Below, in pieces: positions 1 through 4,057 of a stretch of DNA of 7,658 bases (positions are counted from its first letter, which is position 1; every line of letters starts with the position of its first letter). The position numbers and the translations under genes are program-made. This stretch comes from Gaopeijia sp032250675 (lineage in GTDB: Bacteria; Gemmatimonadota; Gemmatimonadetes; Longimicrobiales; Gaopeijiaceae). The notes beneath the pieces are model-generated. The model saw nothing but the letters and a program-made list of their open reading frames with translations. It was not told where the DNA came from and made no database searches. The stretch is from NCBI GenBank assembly GCA_032250675.1, contig JAVVEY010000120.1:1-7658 (forward strand). The letters are read 5' to 3'.

Positions 1-67
1 GGGCGGCGAGGGGCACCGCCAGCGCCGCGCCGGCCACCACCGTGGCAAGAAGCCTGGAAAAGGGCAT
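1..67 (-). CDS. 5' end of an exported protein gene (partial, runs off left edge)
   Basis: Only the first 22 codons lie in the window. They begin at an ATG at 67-65 and read MPFSRLLATVV, then a hydrophobic alanine-, glycine- and valine-rich stretch ending PLAA. This is a short basic start, a hydrophobic core and small residues, the pattern of a Sec signal peptide, so the product is probably exported. The start is 11 bases after the stop of the preceding leftward ORF (79-393), which suggests the two are co-transcribed. I see no clear Shine-Dalgarno sequence before the ATG. The mature domain is outside the window, so the family cannot be named. Because the ORF before it carries a GGT N-terminal segment, the mature protein could be the intact GGT or something unrelated. 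Confidence 0.45.
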   Translation of the reverse strand, partial: MPFSRLLATVVAGAALAVPLAA

Positions 68-78
68 GGCCCGAGGCT

Positions 79-393
79 TCACGCGGCGAGGAGCACGACG
101 GCGAGGACGGCGGCGGTCGCGATCGCGGCATCGATCGCCGTGCCACCCTCCTGCAGGACCGCGATTCCCGCCTGCGAAGCGAGGGGGTGATCCGAGACGA
201 CGGCGCCGTGCAGCCCGCGCACATCCGGTCGGTTCGTCAGGGGGAAGAGGGGCTCTTCGATCTCGCCCGACCCCGCCGGCGGAACGCGGATCGGATCGGC
301 CTGCATCTCGGGGGTCGAACTCGCACATCCCTGCGCGAGGAGTGCGATGAAGAGGATCCCGGACCGAAGCGGGCGAGGGTGGAATGAGCGCAT
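79..393 (-). CDS. Short lipoprotein-like ORF with truncated gamma-glutamyltransferase N-terminus (probable gene remnant)
   Basis: The 104-residue product has a basic start, a hydrophobic stretch (about 10-20) and a lipobox-like LLAQGC with Cys23, so it may be a lipoprotein signal. After a proline-rich linker, residues 60-100 read RGLHGAVVSDHPLASQAG, then VLQEGGTAIDAAIATAAVLAVV. This is the conserved opening of the GGT (Ntn-hydrolase) fold, where HPLAS, GG-A-DAA and the alanine-rich helix are typical. In full-length GGTs of roughly 550 residues this leads into a glycine-rich loop and, later, the catalytic Thr. Here it ends four residues on, in LLAA and a TGA, so no catalytic residue is present. 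The other two leftward frames past the stop also show no GGT sequence, so one frameshift does not explain the loss. The ATG lacks a Shine-Dalgarno: the bases before it are pyrimidines. It is probably a decayed remnant; a small expressed lipoprotein cannot be excluded. Confidence 0.55.
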   Translation of the reverse strand: MRSFHPRPLRSGILFIALLAQGCASSTPEMQADPIRVPPAGSGEIEEPLFPLTNRPDVRGLHGAVVSDHPLASQAGIAVLQEGGTAIDAAIATAAVLAVVLLAA

Positions 394-497
394 GGGAGGG
401 TGGAGAGAGGGAGGGGGTCGACCCGGAGAGGGGGGACCGCCGATCCCCGCATGATGGGGCGGCCGGGCGTCGTGTGCTACCCCATGGCGCGCCTGCG

Positions 498-526
498 TTG
501 ACCCCTGCCATGCCGCCGGGTAACTT
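498..526 (+). promoter_or_regulatory. Candidate sigma70-type promoter for the TPR protein gene
   Basis: TTGACC (498-503) matches the -35 consensus at five of six bases. It is followed by a 17-base spacer and TAACTT (521-526), a weak -10 match (three of six, including the first TA and last T). Transcription would start near 533, giving an untranslated leader of about 75 bases before the ATG at 608. A short AAGG at 595-598 lies nine bases ahead of that ATG and would serve as its ribosome binding site. The good -35 and ideal spacing are the support; the -10 is the weak part. Confidence 0.4.
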
Positions 527-607
527 TTGATGCTCGGCCCCCTCGTTCCTCACAGGTACAACGCGGGGGCACACCGTATCGCTGAACTTCCCCCAAGGTA
601 GACGCAG

Positions 608-1303
608 ATGACCAAGCGCCGCCCCAACGCTCCGAGGCGTTCCTCGAAGGTGCACGACGACGACGCCTTCGTCGCCGGAGTCCTCGAGGCGTCGAACTGG
701 GCGCGTGACAACAGGCAGAAACTCGTCACCGGGGGGATCGCGCTCGCCGTCGTCGTGGTGGTCGGGTGGTATTTCGTGGCGACCAATGTGAACCGGTCGC
801 GCCGGGCGCTCGTGGAGCTGGAGCAGGTCACCGCCGTGGCGAACTCGGCCGATCCCGAACAGGCGAAGGCGGAGCTCAGCGCCTACGTGGAGCAATTCGG
901 GGCTACCCCGTACGGCGACGAGGCCCGCCTCACACTCGCGGTCCTCTACCTGGAAACCGATCTTCCGGGTCAGGCGCTGAACACGATTCGGAGCGCGAAT
1001 TCCGGTCCCGGGGATCCGCTCGGGCCGCAATTCCTCGCGCTCGAGGCGAAGGCCCTCGAGACGAGGGGCGATCTCGAGGCGGCCGAGGAGGTCTATCTGC
1101 GCCTGGCGAATCTCGCCAACCACGAGTTCCAGCGCCGCACCGCACTCGAGGATGCCGCGCGGATCCGCGCGGAGCGCGGCGAGTACGCCCTCGCCGCCGA
1201 GATCTGGGAAGAGCTCGCCGCCGAGCTCGCGCCGTCCGACACCCGGCAGGGAGTCTATCTGATGCGCGCGGCCGAGATGCGCCAACGTCAGCGCGCGGGG
1301 TAG
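608..1303 (+). CDS. Membrane-anchored TPR protein (YfgM-like / tol-pal-associated type)
   Basis: The 231-residue product has a basic, proline-rich cytoplasmic head (1-38), one strong transmembrane helix (about 41-58, ending WYFVA), and a soluble C-terminal part that should be periplasmic by the positive-inside rule. The soluble part has TPR-like helical pairs at about 101-130 (YGDEARLTLAVLYLE), 140-168 (ALEAKALETRGDLEAAEEVY) and 177-206 (AARIRAERGEYALAAEIW). Length, single N-terminal anchor and repeat layout fit the YfgM family, which in Escherichia coli is an ancillary SecYEG subunit binding PpiD and periplasmic clients. Similar proteins are often annotated as tol-pal YbgF-like. A role in envelope protein assembly is inferred; the partner is unknown. 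The gene stands alone between a divergent ORF and a convergent operon. The AAGG at 595-598 and the basic head support this ATG. Confidence 0.85.
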   Translation: MTKRRPNAPRRSSKVHDDDAFVAGVLEASNWARDNRQKLVTGGIALAVVVVVGWYFVATNVNRSRRALVELEQVTAVANSADPEQAKAELSAYVEQFGATPYGDEARLTLAVLYLETDLPGQALNTIRSANSGPGDPLGPQFLALEAKALETRGDLEAAEEVYLRLANLANHEFQRRTALEDAARIRAERGEYALAAEIWEELAAELAPSDTRQGVYLMRAAEMRQRQRAG

Positions 1304-1372
1304 CCAGCCCCGTGCGGCGGTCCCGAGGGTGTGAGCTTCCTTCCACGCCGGCACTCGGGGTGGGTCATCTCC

Positions 1373-1384
1373 GAACGGCCGTTC
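1373..1384. repeat. 12-bp perfect palindrome GAACGGCCGTTC
   Basis: GAACGGCCGTTC is fully self-complementary and lies three bases before the tandem repeat array. It has no spacer, so it suits a dimeric DNA-binding protein better than an RNA hairpin. In GC-rich DNA a short palindrome can arise by chance, so function is uncertain. Confidence 0.5.
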
Positions 1385-1387
1385 CAA

Positions 1388-1432
1388 AGCTGACATTCCT
1401 CAGCTGACATTCCTCAGCTGACATTCCTCAGC
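1388..1432. repeat. Three exact tandem 14-bp repeats forming overlapping inverted repeats
   Basis: The unit AGCTGACATTCCTC occurs three times without a mismatch (1388-1401, 1402-1415, 1416-1429), followed by AGC. Read with overlap, each unit is an inverted repeat, GCTGA-CATTCC-TCAGC, at 1389-1404, 1403-1418 and 1417-1432. The junctions create the perfect palindrome TCAGCTGA (1400-1407 and 1414-1421). The 14-base period is not a multiple of three, so it is not coding. Perfect identity suggests recent expansion or selection on each copy. Possible roles are an array of operator sites, a tandem hairpin element at the end of a transcript, or the sub-terminal repeats of a lost insertion sequence. 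Confidence 0.9.
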
Positions 1433-1467
1433 GTCGGCGCTCGCGGCGATGCGCTCGGTAGGGGCCG

Positions 1468-1487
1468 GCGCTGACATCGCTCAGCGC
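1468..1487. repeat. Diverged fourth copy of the repeat with extended 7-bp arms
   Basis: GCGCTGA-CATCGC-TCAGCGC has the same arms and six-base spacer as the array upstream. Its core GCTGACATCGCTCAGC differs from the array unit at two of 16 positions, both in the spacer, while the arms are kept and each extended by two bases. Changes in the loop with conserved, lengthened arms suggest that the inverted repeat, not the exact sequence, is what matters. It lies 36 bases after the third tandem copy. Confidence 0.75.
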
Positions 1488-1537
1488 ACCGTCCCCCCGC
1501 ACGACCACACCGCGCACTTCCTCACTTTGTGCGGCCT

Positions 1538-1566
1538 TTTCCACACTCTCCACGAAAGCGTATAAT
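1538..1566 (+). promoter_or_regulatory. Candidate rightward sigma70 promoter in an AT-rich palindrome, antisense to the operon
   Basis: TTTCCA (1538-1543) matches four of six -35 bases. A 17-base spacer leads to TATAAT (1561-1566), a perfect -10. The -10 overlaps ATAATATATATTAT (1562-1575), a 14-bp perfect palindrome, so a leftward -10 is also possible. A rightward transcript would start near 1573 and within about 50 bases run antisense into the 3' end of the methyltransferase gene. An ATG directly followed by TAA at 1574-1579 shows it encodes nothing at once. The alternative is simply an AT-rich, easily melted spacer. Confidence 0.45.
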
Positions 1567-1623
1567 ATATATTATGTAAAGTACCGAAGCCGTTCCCTCG
1601 AGCTGTTTGCTGGAGCCTTTCCC

Positions 1624-2340
1624 TTACCGAGGGTGAGGCTTGATGGCCCGGATCGCGATTCGTCGGCGCAGGAGCGGCACGAACCGCCCGAAGAAGCGCT
1701 CGACGGTCCGGAGCATCGGGAGGTGCGATTCGACGTACCCCGCATGCTCGATCTCGAATCCGGCGCGGGTGCAGAGCTCCCGCATCCGATCCATCGACTT
1801 GTAGTCGACGTGCGCCGGATCGGGTTCGAGGAGGATCCGGTGGTTCCTGAGGATCTCCACGATGTGACCCCGGTGCGGCGTCCAGACGGCGAAACGTCCC
1901 CCCGGCCGGAGGATTCGGTACGCTTCGCGCGCCACGCGTGCGGAGTCCTCCGGGTAGAGGTGCTCGAAGAGGTCGGCTGCGATCACGAGGTCGTAGCGGC
2001 CGGATTCGAGACCGGTGTCGCCCGCGTCCGCCTGCCGGAAGGAGACGTTGTCGGCGCGCTGGCGGTCGAGGAGCTCACGCGAGAGCTCGACGCTGCGCCG
2101 AGAGAAGTCGACCCCGACGATCGAGCGGACGGAGGGCGAGAGCGCGAGCTCGAAGGTCCCCCACCCCGACCCGAGATCGACGACGTCGTCGTCGGGTCGC
2201 GGTTCGGCGAGCGCCGTGACCATCCGCACGCGGTAGCGCTGGAAGCGGCTCTCCGGATCGAGGAGGTGCGCGGCGGCGCCGGCTTCGAAGTAGCCGGATT
2301 CGTCGTACCACGCCTGATCGATTCGCTTCGGAGAGGTCAT
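1624..2340 (-). CDS. Class I SAM-dependent methyltransferase (Methyltransf_11/UbiE type)
   Basis: The 238-residue product has the Rossmann methyltransferase signatures in order: motif I VVDLGSGWGTF (53-63, SAM-binding glycine loop), the acidic ribose-binding residue in GVDFS (Asp78), DLVIAADLFEHL (117-128), and ILRPGGRFAVWTPH (143-156). Residues 205-238 form a basic tail, perhaps for membrane or acidic-substrate contact. No membrane helix is evident, so it should be cytoplasmic. The ATG at 2340 is chosen over an in-frame start 51 codons upstream because that extension lies inside the preceding gene and reads as low-complexity arginine-rich sequence, and a GAGG (2344-2347) sits just before this ATG. 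It is the last operon gene, five bases after the DPM1-like gene, whose stop overlaps this binding site. It probably methylates a sugar or lipid intermediate of the pathway; the substrate cannot be told. Confidence 0.85.
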   Translation of the reverse strand: MTSPKRIDQAWYDESGYFEAGAAAHLLDPESRFQRYRVRMVTALAEPRPDDDVVDLGSGWGTFELALSPSVRSIVGVDFSRRSVELSRELLDRQRADNVSFRQADAGDTGLESGRYDLVIAADLFEHLYPEDSARVAREAYRILRPGGRFAVWTPHRGHIVEILRNHRILLEPDPAHVDYKSMDRMRELCTRAGFEIEHAGYVESHLPMLRTVERFFGRFVPLLRRRIAIRAIKPHPR

Positions 2341-2345
2341 CGTCC

Positions 2346-3074
2346 TCAGAGTCGCCCTAGGAGATCGAGGAAGCGCAACTTCCAGACCTTCCACACCGCC
2401 TCGCGCACGATCGCGCCGGACATCTTCGATTCGCCGCTGTCGCGCTCGACGAAGACGATCGGTACTTCGGTGAGTCGCGCGCCCTTCCGCCACGCCCGGA
2501 GCTTGAGTTCAATCTGGAAGGTGTAGCCGTTGGACTCGATCCGATCGAGATCGATCCGTCGTAGAACGTCGGCTCTGAAGAGGTTGAACCCTCCGGTGGC
2601 GTCACGCACCGGAAGTCGTGTTATCACACGAGCATAGAGACTTCCGCTGATGGAGATCAGGAGGCGCGACAACGGCCAGTTGACCACATTGACCCGCCCT
2701 CCCACGTATCGGGATCCGATCACGAGATCGTGCTCCTCGAGGGCGGTGAGGAGGGTGGAAAGATCGCTCGGCTGGTGCGAATGATCGGCGTCCATCTCGC
2801 ACAAGGCGTCGTAGTCCCGCTCGAGACCCCAGCGGAAGGCCGCCACGTAGGCCCGGCCGAGCCCCTCCTTCTCGGTGCGGTGCAGGACGTGCACGCGGCC
2901 CTCGTGCTCCGTGGCGAGGGCGTCAGCGACGTCCCCCGTCCCGTCGGGAGAACCGTCGTCCACGACGAGGATCGAGACGCGCGGATCCACGGCGAGCACC
3001 TCCGGCACGATCCGTGGGAGGTTCTCGCGTTCGTTGTAGGTGGGGATGATCACCAGGACGCGAGCGACGTTCAT
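2346..3074 (-). CDS. DPM1-like polyprenyl-phosphate sugar synthase (GT2 family)
   Basis: The 242-residue product matches dolichol/polyprenyl-phosphate mannosyltransferases along its whole length. Motifs: PTYNERENL (11-19) and DDGSPDGT (39-46) for nucleotide-sugar binding, EMDADHSHQP (93-102) with the metal-binding DAD, GSRYVGG (120-126), RDATGGFNLFR (157-167), SNGYTFQIEL (181-190), and EVPIVFVERDSGESKMS (203-219). All catalytic residues expected of the family are present. It should move a hexose, most likely mannose from GDP-mannose, to polyprenyl phosphate on the cytoplasmic face; sugar identity is inferred. Unlike CsbB/GtrB or DPM1-GtrA fusions it has no C-terminal membrane helices, so it resembles the soluble DPM1 class that relies on a membrane partner. 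Its ATG overlaps the stop of the preceding flippase-like gene (ATGA, 3071-3074), implying translational coupling and making that protein the natural partner. Confidence 0.92.
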   Translation of the reverse strand: MNVARVLVIIPTYNERENLPRIVPEVLAVDPRVSILVVDDGSPDGTGDVADALATEHEGRVHVLHRTEKEGLGRAYVAAFRWGLERDYDALCEMDADHSHQPSDLSTLLTALEEHDLVIGSRYVGGRVNVVNWPLSRLLISISGSLYARVITRLPVRDATGGFNLFRADVLRRIDLDRIESNGYTFQIELKLRAWRKGARLTEVPIVFVERDSGESKMSGAIVREAVWKVWKLRFLDLLGRL

Positions 3075-4057
3075 GGTGCCGTCTCCGGCGGGGCCGCCCG
3101 GACTTCCGCGAGCCCTCTCAGGGTGCGCGGCGCCAGCGCCAGGGCGGGCACCACCTCGACGAGGGTGGTCCAGAGTCGGGCGATCACGGCGAGGGCGAGG
3201 GCGCGTTCGGGGGTCACGAGTGGGGTGAGGAAGACGGTCAGGAGGGATTCACGAATACCGAGTCCGGCCGGCGCGAAGAGCGCGATGTAGCCCCCCACGT
3301 ATGCCGCCGCGAAGGCGGGTCCAGCTTCGAGGAAGGGAGTCCAACCCACCACTCCGATGAAGAGGAGCCAGAAAGCGGTTGCATAGAGCGCCCAGTTGAG
3401 CGCGTAGTAGGCGGTCCAGCGCCATACGAAGGTCGGGTCGGCGAGGGCGACGGGAGGCGGGACCTGCGGGTCCCGCTTCGCGAAACGCGCCCAGAGCGCA
3501 TGAAGGATTCGTCGAGCGGCGGGAAGGCTTCCGAGCACGAGGAAGATGACGACGGTCGCCAGCCCGAACCACCCCCAGACCCGCATCCCGGAGCCGGGCG
3601 CGAAGAAGGCGGCGAGGCCGATGAGTGTGGCGCCGAGGAGGGCCACCCCCTGTCCCAGCACGGCCGAGACCGCGGCGGTTGCGGGGCGCACGCCCTCGCG
3701 GGCCGCCAGGACGGTGAGCCCGGCCAGCTGCAGGACCTTCCCGGGCACGTACCGCCCCAGATTCGCCACGAGGAAGATCCGGACCGCGCGGGCGGGCGGG
3801 ATTCGCGCCCCCCCGAGTTCGACCACCATCCGACCCCAGAGCGCGGCGGAGAGGATGTATCCGGCGGTGAGGGTGACGACGGAGAGCGCGATCCACTGCC
3901 ATCGGAGTTCCCAGGCTCCCACATCGAGGCGCGCGAGTCGCGAGAGGTCGACGCCGACGCGGTCCACGATGAACCAGGTGACCGTTCCGGTGAGGACGAT
4001 CTGGACGGCGAGCCGGAGAGCTCGCCGCCCGCGGTCACGCCTCGGAGACGTCGTCAC
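3071..4057 (-). CDS. LPG-synthase-TM / UPF0104 family membrane protein (flippase-like)
   Basis: The 328-residue product is very hydrophobic, with likely helices at about 14-32, 54-72, 125-150, 162-178, 214-236, 245-262 and 283-309. Two family hallmarks are clear: NLGRYVPGKV (99-108) and FAPAGLGIRESLL (261-273), the PGK and PaGlGxRE motifs of the lysylphosphatidylglycerol synthase transmembrane domain (PF03706). The soluble aminoacyltransferase domain of MprF is absent, so only the flippase-like part is present. Such stand-alone proteins are common beside glycosyltransferases and are thought to move or bind lipid-linked substrates; that role is inferred here. The start is a GTG at 4057, with GAGG six bases upstream, lying inside the end of the YfhO gene (23-base overlap). 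It overlaps the DPM1-like gene by four bases. The pair probably works together in making and translocating a polyprenyl-phosphate sugar. Confidence 0.88.
   Translation of the reverse strand: MTTSPRRDRGRRALRLAVQIVLTGTVTWFIVDRVGVDLSRLARLDVGAWELRWQWIALSVVTLTAGYILSAALWGRMVVELGGARIPPARAVRIFLVANLGRYVPGKVLQLAGLTVLAAREGVRPATAAVSAVLGQGVALLGATLIGLAAFFAPGSGMRVWGWFGLATVVIFLVLGSLPAARRILHALWARFAKRDPQVPPPVALADPTFVWRWTAYYALNWALYATAFWLLFIGVVGWTPFLEAGPAFAAAYVGGYIALFAPAGLGIRESLLTVFLTPLVTPERALALAVIARLWTTLVEVVPALALAPRTLRGLAEVRAAPPETAP

Larger units (their letters stand above)
1304..1623. other. Convergent intergenic region with repeats and an AT-rich promoter-like island
   Basis: This 320-base gap separates the 3' ends of the TPR gene and the leftward glycosylation operon. 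I find no credible gene in it. Open frames are under about 30 codons, and the longest leftward one runs through a 14-base repeat, which does not keep frame. It contains, left to right, a 12-bp palindrome (1373-1384), three exact tandem 14-bp repeats (1388-1432), a diverged fourth copy (1468-1487), and an AT-only run (1561-1575) that stands out in GC-rich DNA and forms the -10 of a strong-looking rightward promoter. Neither flanking gene has a textbook intrinsic terminator here. Confidence 0.8.

Noticed and set aside
1322..1359. CCCGAG / CTCGGG inverted repeat after the TPR gene
   Set aside because: Six-base arms with a 26-base loop and no T run; expected by chance in GC-rich DNA.
1400..1477. 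Leftward 25-codon ORF starting at ATG 1477 through the repeats
   Set aside because: It crosses 14-base repeats that change frame at each unit and has no ribosome binding site; not a gene.
1513..1540. Possible intrinsic terminator: CGCAC (1513-1517) and GTGCG (1529-1533) followed by TTTT
   Set aside because: The stem is only 5 bp with an 11-base loop, the T run is four bases and follows GCC, and it lies over 200 bases past the TPR gene stop. Too weak to annotate.
1622..1638. Hairpin CCTCAC-CCTCG-GTAAGG over the stop codon of the methyltransferase gene (leftward strand)
   Set aside because: Six pairs including a G-T, no following T run; not a convincing terminator.
2341..2493. 51-residue N-terminal extension of the methyltransferase
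   Set aside because: It lies within the DPM1-like gene in another frame, is arginine-rich and low in complexity, and the ATG at 2340 has its own GAGG.
1633..2526. Long rightward ORF opposite the methyltransferase gene
   Set aside because: It is acidic, arginine-rich and unlike any family, the usual antisense shadow of a GC-rich gene. The facing promoter-like site could transcribe through it, but nothing supports it as a protein.
3238..4038. Leftward 266-codon ORF starting at a GTG that overlaps the YfhO stop
   Set aside because: It has attractive stop-start overlap but is serine/proline/arginine-rich; the other frame (3071-4057) carries the LPG-synthase-TM motifs and membrane helices.
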